Source: Deinandra increscens subsp. villosa (Eukaryota; Streptophyta; Magnoliopsida; Asterales; Asteraceae). Taken from it: DNA of 64,000 nucleotides. The notes beneath the pieces are model-generated. The model saw nothing but the letters and a program-made list of their open reading frames with translations. It searched no databases and was not told where the DNA came from. Location of the stretch: positions 16,897,167 to 16,961,166 of the forward strand of contig JBCNJP010000003.1 in NCBI GenBank assembly GCA_039602395.1, read 5' to 3'. A program made the translations under genes and the position numbers. Below, one piece after another: positions 51,675 to 62,281 of the stretch; the first letter of the stretch is position 1, and every line of letters begins with the position of its first letter.

Positions 51675-52397
51675 CAACGTTTTCACGACCGGACCGGACC
51701 GGCCGGTCCGACCGGCTTAACCGGGAACCGGTATTACCGGCGGTCCGGTTGCGCATAGTAGAGCCGTTCCTCAAATAACCGGTCGGTTCTTGCGGTCTGC
51801 GGTTGAACCGGACGACCGGAAACCGTGGTTGGACCGGAAAAACGTGTAAAAGTGAACGGAGAAAACCAAAAGACAGAGGAAGTGAAGAAAAAGATAGTGA
51901 GTTCCGATGATGGTAGATGTAGTGTCAACGTAGTCGCCGGTGTTGGTAGTTCTGAGTGACGACGATTACATCCCTGTGAGATGTGGTGACCGGAGCTCAA
52001 AGTGAAAAACACTATTTACATTGAAGAAGATAAGAAATTAATGATGAAATCTGTTGAGTAGAGTTGGACATAGCTGGAAGCATGGGAAATAGGAAAAAGT
52101 AACTCATATTAATTAGCTTGTGTATAGGTAACTGGATTTTTAGTAAACTGTGTAGAAATCTAACTTTCTTATTTCAATTTACATTTTCCGGTTAGTTTTA
52201 TTACTGACGTTTTATTTAACTTTTTGTCATAATAATTTTGTATAATAGTTTTGTATTAAATTAACTAACAATTCAGTAGTTTAGGTTTTAATATCTTTAT
52301 TTAATTTTCATATATTTAAGTTTCTATATCAGACTAAACTTATGAACTCATAAAAAATACTTTTATATATTTAATTATATGTATAATTATGTATATA

Positions 52398-52440
<43 letters not shown>

Positions 52441-52545
52441 TACACTATTTATGACGTCACCGGTTCTTAAATCTGGTCCAACCGGTCCGACCACTGGACC
52501 GGTAAGACAACCGGTTCGACGTCCGGTCCGGTTCTGAAAACATTG
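51675..52545. mobile_element. Non-autonomous hAT element, Tag1-like ends (871 bp)
   Basis: Ends CAACGTTTTCACGACCGGACC and, inverted, CAATGTTTTCAGAACCGGACC, close to the CAATGTTTTCACGCCC end of Arabidopsis Tag1. A perfect 8-bp duplication GTTACGAG lies at 51667-51674 and 52546-52553. Both subterminal regions are dense in ACCGG/CCGGT words. The middle is AT-rich with a (TA)n run at 52401-52435. There is no transposase frame. It inserted in the protease-integrase region of the copia. Confidence 0.92.
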
Positions 52546-52553
52546 GTTACGAG

Positions 52554-53748
52554 CAATGCCAGTATTAAAAACAGACAATAAGTTACCTGGATTCCCCGTC
52601 ATGTGGTTGGTGGCTCCGGAATTGACATACCAGTTGTTGTCAGGTGGGTTGAGCGACGTCGTGTGCATAGCTTGAGCAAAATCCGTCGGATAGTAACCGG
52701 AAGGAGCAACAGGAGCATAAGCGGCCAAGTGGGCCTGACCCGGGCGTGGACCAAGAAGACCCGGTGCGGAAGATGGTCCGGCAGTTGGACACGGGCACGG
52801 AGGGGCCTGATGGGCCTGTTGGGCCTGAGCAAGCTGCCATGAGCGAATCTGAGAGGGGAGCATTGGGCCGGCCCAGTTGAACATAGGAGGCCAGTAGGCA
52901 GGAAATGGACTGCCGGTCTGCTGGGTTGTGCCGCTGAACTTTCTGGCGGACCTGTTCCGCTGTCGTGAGGCACTGCGATTACGGCCGGAGTTCCGAGGTT
53001 GCTGGTGGGAGGGCTCGGCGCCATCAGAGGCCGAACGGCCCGCGCCGTTGGAGGCAGCAGCAGGGGCCGAAGCGGCAGTGAGAGCCTCACCGGCGGTTTG
53101 GGCAGATATCATGGCAGCAGCTTTCTGACGAGTCTCTTCAAGCAGCAGGCGAGACCGAGCGACATGGAAATCAGGCAAAGGATCGCTCTGCTGAAGAAGC
53201 ATGGCGATGCCTGCGTACTGCTCGTTGAGTCCAGACACGAGCTGTAGAACGAGGCGCTGATTAGAGATGGTGCAATCCACATTGGCCAACTGATCCGACA
53301 AGCTTTTCAACTCCTGACAGTAAGAGCTGACGTCCGGAAATTGGTCTAGACGAGTATTGCAAAACTGCTGATCGAGTTGGACAGCACGAGACGTCTTGTT
53401 GTCACCAAACATTTTTTCAAGAGCGATCCAAACCTCGTAGGAAGTGGTATCTTTTTTGAGAATGTTGGTGAGGAGATCATTAGATATCGTACCGTATATC
53501 CAGGTTAGTACGATAGCATCTAGACGTTTCCACTCTTTCTCTTGGGTTTCGGCGGCTGCTTTGGCGGCAGCATCGGCAGGAGTGGTGGAAGCGGGTTTGG
53601 GGAGCAAGTGATCGTCAACAGCATATGCCACGCAGTGAATTTTGAAGAGTTCACTCCATGAAATATACTGTTGGATTCCGCGAGTGAGGGTGATTGGGAT
53701 GAGGGTGCGGATGTTGGAGACACTTGTGGCTGGGTGTTTGTTATCCAT
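52554..53748 (-). pseudogene. Copia gag and start of protease (active-site Asp changed)
   Basis: The ATG at 53748 starts MDNKHPATSVSNIRTLIPIT about 115 bp inside the primer site. The UBN2-type capsid domain covers about residues 25-210 (TRGIQQYISWSELFKIHCVA, SRAVQLDQQFCNTRLDQFPD, LVLQLVSGLNEQYAGIAMLL). A region rich in Q, P, S and R follows, with no CCHC knuckle. NNWYVNSGATNHMTGNPGN is the protease start with Asn (52621-52623) in place of the catalytic Asp, so the protease is inactive. The last residues of the open frame, beyond 52554, come from the hAT insertion. Confidence 0.85.
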
Positions 53749-53849
53749 GAGAGGCGATAGGCAAGAGTGGAAGGAGCAAAGCCGGCGATGGCAAGGAAGA
53801 AGAAAGGGACGAAAAAAAATTAGGGTTGGGGAGGAGGGGATCGGTAAAT

Positions 53850-53863
53850 GGTCTATGATACCA
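53850..53863 (-). other. Primer binding site of the second copia
   Basis: The minus strand reads TGGTATCATAGACC directly at the LTR end, one base changed from TGGTATCAGAGCC in its core. Confidence 0.75.
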
Positions 53864-54011
53864 TAGAGGAAGATATTTTCCCAAATTAATTATTCTATTC
53901 ACTATTCTCCTTTAAATAGGAGTTAACAAATACAGGAAAGTCCAATCAACATAATTACAAATATTTGATAGAATATATACAAATATATACCGAAAATAGT
54001 CTACGCTATTA
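53864..54011 (-). repeat. 5' LTR of the second copia (148 bp)
   Basis: Same as 48362-48509 apart from two substitutions. ATATG follows at 54012-54016. Confidence 0.9.
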
Positions 54012-54089
54012 ATATGCTTCATCCAATCTAAGAGCCCCACCGGATGAAGAGATGGTTTTCAATTTAGGGTAATTATTTAATGTATATAA

Positions 54090-54117
54090 CTAGAGATCAA
54101 CCGCGCGTTGCTGCGGT
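54090..54117 (-). mobile_element. Helitron-like 3' terminus
   Basis: The minus strand reads ACCGC, an 8-base loop, GCGGT, then TTGATCT and CTAG followed by T. A short GC hairpin about 6-10 bases before CTRR-T is the Helitron 3' signature. The element would extend to the right. I could not find a TC-type 5' end or Rep/helicase sequence. Confidence 0.45.
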
Positions 54118-54999
54118 CATTGAGAAAAATATAAAAAATTGTTAATAAAATAAAGAAAATATAGTTTTATAAGTGTCTAAGTAGTATAAATTTTATAGTA
54201 AACGAAGCAAAAGTGGATTGATACATATGTTATTTCACAAAGAATTCATAAGAGATAGGTTGTTTAAAACAATGCTTTTATAACAAAAAAGACCACTTTT
54301 AAATGTACATGAATAATCCTTTTTTTAGATGTACAAATAATATAAATGATTATTACAATTTTCTAGGTAAAAAAAGTATCTAAAATTCTAAAACATATCT
54401 TTTATAACTGTTTTATAATGAATAAAATTTATACTAAATAATAAATAAAAAATTGCTTCAATCCAAACCCAAGACACTTATAAAACTTGTATCAATCTTG
54501 GAGGTCTTTTACAAATCAGTTTCAATTTTAAGAGATGAGGTTGTTTAAACTTGAATAATCAAAAAGCTGTTATTTCACAATCTTGGAGCTGAATGAAGTG
54601 GGTTTGGGTTTTATTTTGTTAAAGTTTGGATCTTGTTTCATAGAGTAAAAAACTTGGTGAAAGATTGGATCTTTATGTTAAAAGCATAAAAGGTTTTTTT
54701 TTGAGAAGTGAGATTATGATATTGTTTTGACTCGATCTTGGAGTCGAATGAAGTGGGTTTGGGTTTAATTTTAAACTGTTTCTTGTCGGCCTTGGGGATC
54801 GTTATATGTTCAGGAGGTTTGCTCTGAACTAACAATGGTGATTCAGGTTGTTTGGCGTGAGTGTTTCTTGAGAAGGAATTAAAGCTCAATGGGGAATACT
54901 TGTGTTAAACCCAAGACATTTTAAAATTAAACCCAAACCCACTTGATTTGACTCCAAGATTGATACACATGTTATTTAAAATTGAAACTGATTTGTAAG
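54118..54999. repeat. AT-rich stretch with internal inverted and direct copies
   Basis: TCTTGGAG(C/T)(C/T)GAATGAAGTGGGTTTGGGTTT occurs at about 54582 and 54738, and its complement (AAACCCAAACCCACTTGATTTGACTCCAAGATTGATAC in part) at about 54940-54965. ATTTTAAGAGATGAGGTTG- and TTACAAATCAGTTTCAATTT-type words repeat as well. No gene is seen. It may be the interior of the Helitron-like element. Confidence 0.5.
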
Positions 55000-55089
55000 C
55001 TCGTGAGGGTTGTTGTCTTCAAAAATATTTAAATCACAAGAGATGAGGTTGCTTCAAGTGGGGCTTTTTTTTGTTATAAAAACATTGAA

Positions 55090-55940
55090 AAAAGGGGATA
55101 AGGGGGGGATTTGCTACTCTCTGGTCTCGAGCTCGGAGAAATCTGTTTTATTATAACAGCGGCAACCAGCTATACTGACAACTAATAGTGGTAATTCTTG
55201 GAACAGTTAATATATAATATAAAACATTTTTAATGATATTTTTGTGTTTGGGCGTGAAACCATAGGTGAGTTTGTAGGGATTAACTTCACATATAACTCC
55301 TAAAACTTCCAAAATCAAATCATATTGTAGAAGAAATTAATAAATACACTGAAGACAAAAATTAGGTGGTAATGAGGAGAGTGAAGATGAAGGCAGTGGA
55401 TAGACAATGCAAGCAAACTTTGGTTGTACTTTGAGCTTCAAATCATGTTCAAAGTACATCGACAACAATTCGATTCCCTGGTGCACCACAAATATAGCAA
55501 TCAAATCAAACTGGCGTTTTTTGAAAAATGAAAAACAGAAATAACCAACTGAGCAGTAAAGGAAGATATTGTAATTCGATATAAACAAAATATATATATA
55601 GGTTCAGTTTTTTTTTAGCAAAATTGATTTATTTGTTTCTCTTGAACAAAAGAAAGAATACATCATGAATGGGAAGTGGGCCTAGGCCCAATTGAAGAAG
55701 TAACCAGAAGAAATAAAATTAAAGACAAAATCCTAATAAATTTTGGGAAAAAGGAAAAAAAAAATGGTTGCTATTCCCTTGTTTTGAACTCGAGAATCCC
55801 TGGTTAAATAAATTAGACACAACCATGTGGGCTGGAAAGTAAAAGTGACTATTTTTGGAACATCAAATATATAGTATAAACTACTTTTAATGTTATTTTT
55901 GTATATGGGCACAAATACATAGGTAAGTTAGTGATTGTAT
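55090..55940. repeat. Two diverged direct repeats about 660 bp apart
   Basis: 55110-55285 and 55765-55940 share CTCGAGnnCGAGAA-like starts, then TTGGAACA, ATATATA.TATAAA, TTTTAATG.TATTTTTGT and CATAGGT(G/A)AGTT in the same order. This could be an old duplication or ends of a small element. The interval holds a short antisense frame without domains. Confidence 0.45.
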
Positions 55941-56014
55941 ATATATACAATTACATGTTCCCAAAAGAAATATATATAATTAGATTTTAAAATTTTATAT
56001 TTTGATCAAAGAAT

Positions 56015-56188
56015 AAGGCCGTTTTGGTCTTTTTATTGGATTTAAAAGCAAAAAACTAACGTATTCTAAAAATGGAGTGAAACTGAAACAAAAAGTAAAC
56101 CTCATACACCAAAATCGAATTTTTAAAAGTTTTGACTAAAATGGTTAACTAGACCAAACCTCAAAAAGATCAAAAAGAAAGTTTACTC
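56015..56188 (-). repeat. Right arm of the diverged inverted repeat
   Basis: Complement of the arm at 47305-47475: GAGTAAACTT, TGAGGTTTGGTC, CGATTTTGGTGT and TTACTTTTTGTTTCA read on the minus strand. Confidence 0.6.
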
Positions 56189-59079
56189 ATTTTTAAACAT
56201 ATATAATGGGTACAACAATAAAACCCCAAAGTAATACTAAAAAAAGTAAACACGACCAGAAAACATATTTGTAGAAAACCATAAAAGACTTATGGTTTTT
56301 CCTCTTTCATATAGCTCTACTCCTTGTTTCCGGAAAAGAAGTTGTTAGGACGTATATATAGTAATTTTCCTAGCCACCTTGAGGCTAAAAACAAAACTAA
56401 ATTATGCTCTTAGAAATGCTCACTTTAAAGGCTAAAAAAATACAAACATGTTGTATTATATCAGAGTTCGCGACTATGAGAAATCGATGAACAAGTTATA
56501 ACAGTATTGTAATTTATAGATATACAAGTTGGGCGACTCGCGCTTCGCGGCGGAGCCGGACCCTTTAAGAAACTCGATTAGCCAATCAATGAGACAAAAT
56601 GCCCGGTAGTAATACCTATCCACGCGCTGCGGTAGAAAATGCGTGTATGTGCGGAAGCAAAAACATAGTTTACAGTAACATTACAATCATACATGTTATT
56701 TATGTGTTGTCTAGTTTACGATCCAGAAGGCTCGACTCAAGCTTCTGCTCCGACCATTAAATCTCGATTAGACAATTCGGAGGAAGTTAAAAAGTCCCTG
56801 AGAGAAGACAAATTGGAAGCATGAACATATATTATTTATGCCATGGATTTTTTGAAGAATGCGATCTTCATATGTACCAAAACATAAGCAAAAACTGACA
56901 CACATGGAGAGAATACTGATGGCATGGTAAAAGGCACCAAACCAACACTGTGTCCAACTGTCCATTAGCCTAACAAAAAGTGTATCCTGCAAATATACCT
57001 TACTGTAATGATACATACACTTTAAATCTAGGATAATAACTATTAAATTATAATCACATAATGTTGCAAAGATAATAAACCATGAAATCATTAGTCCAAC
57101 TAAAAAAGTAATGACTCGGGGAGCAAGAAATTGAGAACTTACAAACATCTCGGCTCTGGAATTTAGCCATGGTTTTCATGGGTTAACGGTCATTGATTGC
57201 AATTTCCTCTTGCATTTACTACGCAATTTGTAATACCATGTTTGGTATGCTGTAATGGTTGCAATACATGTGTAGGTTGTCTTCCACATAGATCAAATAA
57301 AAACTATGTAGTTAGATGAATTTAGAATAAGTTATTATTCAGATAAGTAACATATGATAAAAACATTTAGCCTTATTTAACACGAAAATGTAAGACAATA
57401 ATAACCCCAATTAGAAAATAACACTAACTGTAAAAGAGAGCATATGAAAAAACCTTCCAAGGTATGGATGAGGCAGGTCAGAAGTAATGCCACAATCATC
57501 AACATGTAAACAATGCTCTGGTTGAGTGGAGTACCTACAACGCATACATCCGTAATCTGTATTATGCAACGGTCCAAAAATGTAGCCACAAATAAATCCA
57601 ATGAAAATGACAATTCCATAAAAAAATTACTATTACTATATCCATTAAGTACCCCTTAAACCCTTGTCGTAGTGTTATGTCCAGTAAACAATGCCCCTCA
57701 TCGATTGGATTACCTACAACACATACATAATTTGTATCAAACAATGATCAAAATGTAGCCACAAATAAATCCATGAAAATGACAATTCTATATATCTATT
57801 TCTACAACACATAGATGAAGAATGCCCTATCATCATCACCATTTTTATTAGCCAAAACATATGTCTAGAGTATATATCTATTCTTAAAAGGAAAAGGGCA
57901 AATATATATATTTTTTTAAATATGTTACAAAGTCAAACATATTTTACAAATAACAACAGCAAAGGGCTCAAAAAGGTCCAAAAAGGGTTTACAAACCTTT
58001 ATAATTTAAGGAGAAACAACTTTTCATTATAACAAAACATTCACCTATCAATTGCACCAAATGAAAAGAACCCTGCATGAACCAAAATGGATATAGAATA
58101 AAAAGGCGAAGAAAATAACAAAGGGTCAACTAGTCCAGAAAGGAGTAAGAAAAAATGATAATCAAATCACATTAGTTTCAAATTAGAACACAGAGGTCAT
58201 GTATCAATCGGACAACCACATAAAAAAAACAAAGCATGAACCGGAGAAGATACATGTCAAACAGGCCGATAACAGCTACACAACATAAACCTAACATAAA
58301 AAACCCCTTAACAAATAAGAATGCTAACCTGTAAAACTCAAAGAAAGCTGCAGCAAAGACAGGAGACAGTTTATGCCTACAAAATCAAAGAGCACGTTTG
58401 CAACAAATAATGATATTCAACAAACCAAAAAATAAATTCATACCTATGATTCCATTTAAAACGCTTCACAAATTAAAGGGACAGAAAAAATGCAATAAAA
58501 AAGCATGCAAGAAACAAAACCAAAATCAAATAAAACACAAACAAATGAGATACAATAGGAGGCATTACAACAAACACTGGCGTGCATCACATCGATAAAG
58601 CACGACCATGACAAAGAATCACCATCATGAACTGCGGATTTGATTTACCCATGGAGGTCAGAACCCTAAAAAACAGAAAAAAAGGTTCATTAACAGATAC
58701 AAATGAAACTGGAAATTTAAAAACCCTAAAAATGTTGCCACTGCCTTGGTTGCGAATACCCACCAAACCGCCGTCGGATCTACCCTAATATACCACCGAT
58801 TTGGCCTTAAGCTTCACATACAATGGATGGTAATCGGGAACAGTGAACTTGATGTTGATGAAAGACCTAGCAAATTACAGAGAGAAAGAAGAATCGTGAG
58901 TTTTGTGCCATTATAGAGGGAGGGGGAGAGCAGAGAGGAGATGATTGGTTCTTAATGGTAGCCGACGATGGGGGTGGGTGTGTAGGTAACTCATAAATTG
59001 GCGGTAGAGAGAAGAAGAAGTGGAGAAAGAAATCAAGATCCTGGGAATGGAGGAAAACCAAATTAAGAAGAAAGCGAGG
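56189..59079. other. Non-coding DNA, no gene recognised
   Basis: The longest frames are on the minus strand (56768-57148, 57377-57619, 58867-59127). They are hydrophobic or low-complexity, without domains. TACAACACATACAT(A/C).. CTGTAT..AACAATG words repeat at about 57535 and 57715. GC-rich words at 56530-56555 and 56620-56640 (CGCGCTTCGCGG, CACGCGCTGCGG) resemble Helitron hairpins but lack a CTRR end. Confidence 0.45.
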
Positions 59080-59108
59080 AGGCGTATATAACACGCCTAA
59101 ACAGCTAG
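59080..59108 (+). mobile_element. Possible Helitron 3' terminus
   Basis: AGGCGT, loop, ACGCCT (59080-59085 and 59093-59098), then AAACAG and CTAG before T. This fits the Helitron 3' rule, but the loop also reads as a TATA-like word and no 5' end is found. Weak. Confidence 0.3.
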
Positions 59109-59910
59109 TAAAAATGTTTCTTTTCATTGTGCATCTTTTACTTGTACAATATGTTTTAAAACTGGTACCATGTGTGCATTATTGGTTTGTACAATATGTT
59201 TTAGAGTTTGTACCATGGGTTCTGTTTTGTATATATAGGGTAATTATTACATTATCCGTTTATATTTTCTCCTATATTTTTAAGCATTAATACGAACTCC
59301 TATTTTGATACCGCTAATCCACGCAGTGCACCATAAACTATGTTTGCATGCATTAAACTTAACATATATAAATATTAATTAAAAAAAATGAACAAGTCAC
59401 TTCTGGAATACTACAAGGTTAAACTATGTTACTGAGCCACTAGTTAACCGGACATTCTGACCAGGGGTGAAGTTGGGTTAATTGGTCACATGAGGGGTGG
59501 TTTGGTTAGGTAGCAGTTTGTCACGGAGTAATTCTTAGACTCTCGTGCGGCTCTTAGTCACCGTACTAAGATAAGCCCTTCTCCAAGCTCGAGCGATAAT
59601 TCAAACGACTTGAATAGATATCGAAAGATTGATTACACAAGAACACATTTTTACTACACAAGAAAGTGTACAAGAGAGAGCTTCTTACAAGTATGCTTTG
59701 ATCACTACTTGTGAGGTGAGGTGCAAATGACCACCACCACCCTATTTATAGTGCTCCATGGACTAATCTATAGTTTTTCATACTAATCTACATCATTCTA
59801 CTAAAATATCTATGATATTTACATGTGTCCTTACCTAGATCTTTCATGATACTTATAATATTTTACATAGACCAAATTTAAATAATCCATGCCATTCCTT
59901 AGATATTTCT
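59109..59910. other. Unassigned, with a TATA box on the minus strand
   Basis: TTGTACAATATGTTTTA(A/G)A repeats twice at 59142-59208. The minus strand at 59742-59751 has CTATAAATAG followed by a CT-rich leader, which looks like the promoter of another LTR. TGTCACGGAG at 59520 may be one end. No duplication or partner found. Confidence 0.35.
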
Positions 59911-60314
59911 TGTCACACCCCAACCGACAGCGGAATACGTCGGGGCACGATGATTGTCCAGTTGCACACAACACTATTAATGTTGCGATATTCTGAATTA
60001 TCCCATTTCTTCAATACAAATAATACATAATTTTATAGTTATAATACAATACTATTTACACATTAACTCTTTACAATTAGGTCTAACTAAGTCCACATGC
60101 ACCCTAAGGCGTCATCATCAAGAAGTCATCATCTTGCAACAAAACCTACAACATATACAAAATAAAGGTCAACTACAAATAGTTGGTGAGTAGAAAAAGG
60201 TTTGATATACCATGATAGGTTAAACATACGATCTACAAGTGATATGATATTCTGATATGATAAACAAGCATTGATATAGTACATATAAAGTGGCGTAACC
60301 CAACCCTTGACAAA
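59911..60314 (-). repeat. Tekay-like LTR, 3' portion, interrupted by a solo LTR
   Basis: The plus strand starts TGTCACACCCCAACCGACAGCGG, parallel to TGTAACACCCCAACCGATGGCGG at the end of the Tekay LTR. Hairpin CAACTA-CAAA-TAGTTG at 60171-60186 and acceptor-like TATGTTGTAG/GTTTTG at 60147 follow the same plan. After the solo LTR (60320-62773) and its TAAGG duplication it seems to continue at 62779-62844. Confidence 0.7.
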
Positions 60315-60835
60315 TAAGGTGTGACGCCCACTCCCAGACTTGGCTCTAGGAGGGGTCACGCATCGGATTTACTCATGAACACAAGGTATTAACAGAGATA
60401 ACTAAGCAACGGAAATTTAAAACTTATATTTATTTGCCAAGTACTATAAAGTAAGTGAGATAATTTACATAAGGCAATACTAACTATTACTACGTTTTAT
60501 TTCTATAACTATGCCAGCTTGCCAAAAGCCTTCCTTCTCCAATAGCTTGCCCGTTTAATCCCTTATCACAAGGGCCTTCTCATAACTAGTCGAAACCTCA
60601 CCCTGACCTGACATACATACATTTTTGAAAAGGTCAGCTTACGCTGGTGAGTTCTATATTTTAAAAACTTTACCTCGGTGTGAGGTTTAAAACCCTTGGA
60701 CCTGCAAGATCCATTTTTCATAAACAATATAACACATAACTGAATCATACAAACCATAACAGTCATTTGTAACTAGGCACATTTTTTAGTAGGAGGTATG
60801 TACCCCGCTAACCCTTTGATTACTTCACAGTCTAT

Positions 60836-61110
60836 ACTTCCATCTGCTAATTTATAAGCAAAGACTAAGCTATACTCTCCTTACTAACTTCCATCCGCCG
60901 TTATATCAGCAGAGACCTATCTTCCATCCGCTATTTTATAAGCAGAGATCTATCTTCCATCCGCTATAAGCAGAGATCTAACTTCCATCCGCTATAAGCA
61001 GAGATTTATCTTCCATCCGCTATTTTATAAGCAGAGATCTATCTTCCATCCGCTATTTTATAAGCAGAGATCTATCTTCCATCCGCTATAAGCAGAGATC
61101 TAACTTCCAT
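60836..61110. repeat. Tandem repeat of CTTCCATCCGCTA(TTTTA)TAAGCAGAGATCTAT
   Basis: About nine copies, alternating between 33-bp and 28-bp forms according to presence of TTTTA. The leftmost copies are the most diverged. It lies inside the candidate intron of the solo LTR. Confidence 0.9.
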
Positions 61111-61527
61111 AACAATTCCAACTCCCTAGTACTACTACCCGCCCCTAGTTAAATACTCAGGTAACCTAGGGTTATTAGTAAACAGTAATAAGGTCTTCAT
61201 ATACTGCAACAAGTGGACATCCCCCAATTTACCATTGGTGTATGAATACAGGATGTACCAGCGACGTATCCTCCACACTTCGGATATACCGGTAACTAAT
61301 ATTATTATGTGTATATATAGGAAGTACCAGCGGCGTATCCAACACATAATAATAAAGCAAATGCATCACCTGTTCTCATATAATCATACATATTCACTAT
61401 AGCGTTTACTAATAATTCCTTTATCACTCGACTATTTAAGTTCAAAGCAAGCATAGCACACATATCATATCATAGTCACTATTACGTTATAGCACGTAAA
61501 TGATTTAACATCATATTCATAACATAT

Positions 61528-61581
<54 letters not shown>
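61528..61581. repeat. (CA)n(TA)n microsatellite
   Basis: Compound run of about 7 CA and 20 TA units. Confidence 0.95.
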
Positions 61582-61583
<2 letters not shown>

Positions 61584-61657
61584 CCCAAAAGCCTCTCTAA
61601 CCGTTTATCAATTCAAGATATTTCACGTATATGCATTTTAATGCATTTCTATAACAG

Positions 61658-61659
<2 letters not shown>

Positions 61660-61709
<50 letters not shown>
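61660..61709. repeat. (TA)n microsatellite
   Basis: About 24 TA units. Confidence 0.95.
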
Positions 61710-61711
<2 letters not shown>

Positions 61712-62095
61712 TTTAACAATTAACACCTTAACAGTTAATATATATTCAATATAACAGTATAACATTCTTAAATAGGCATCATTTCAGTTATAAATCATTT
61801 AAATGCATTTTATAACATTTGTATGTATATCAGCCCGAAAACATTTAAAACATTTAAGAGTAGGCTCATAGAACTCACCTTATCTCTTTAACTTGTTACT
61901 TGGATAAAATTTCCGTTATGGTCCACAATATAACCAAATAAGGCTTGACTGTAGAAAATTAGCTTCAAAGACCTCCTAGATCGAGCGATGAATGTTCTTG
62001 AGAGTTTTAGGGTTTTCTAAGCTTTTTTTCGTGAATTAGCAAGTGAAATATGATGAACTAAGGCTTCTATTTATAGTATGTAGATAGATGGGTGG

Positions 62096-62281
62096 GTCAT
62101 AATAAGTAATAATTCAAATGAATGATATTGAGACACATAAGTATGTGACTAGGATAAAATTTGATGAGTCATAATAAGTAATCATTCAAATGAATGATAT
62201 TGAGACACATAAGCATGCGACTAGGATAAAATTTGATGAGTCATAATAAGTAATCATTCAAATGAATGATATTGAGACACC
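62096..62281. repeat. 72-bp tandem repeat, about 2.6 copies, in U3 of the solo LTR
   Basis: Copies begin GTCATAATAAGTAAT at 62096, 62168 and 62240. Each contains the palindrome ATTCAAATGAAT. It lies just upstream of the TATA box in the minus direction, a position typical of LTR enhancer repeats. Confidence 0.9.

Larger units (their letters stand above)
48362..54011 (-). mobile_element. Second Ty1/copia element with TA...TA LTR ends, interrupted by a hAT element
   Basis: Two 148-bp LTRs (48362-48509 and 53864-54011; two substitutions) flank gag-pol on the minus strand, with ATATG outside. The short LTRs, single gag-pol frame without extra ORF and sequence style suggest an Ale-like lineage; this is tentative. 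Coding defects are few: one frameshift near 51240, one at the G run 50634-50648, one TAG at 49596-49598 and a protease Asp-to-Asn change. Without the 879-bp hAT insertion the element is about 4.8 kb. Confidence 0.9.

Noticed and set aside
56768..57148. 126-codon hydrophobic frame, possible membrane protein
   Set aside because: AT-rich DNA gives hydrophobic residues by composition. No domain, no conserved neighbours and no gene structure seen.
58867..59127. Possible host gene start (ATGGCACAAAACTC with CT-rich leader, minus strand)
   Set aside because: The frame does not continue into recognisable coding sequence and splice predictions by eye lead nowhere.
59520..59910. A complete further LTR with TGTCACGGAG start
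   Set aside because: A TATA box on the minus strand suggests one, but no second end, primer site or duplication could be identified.
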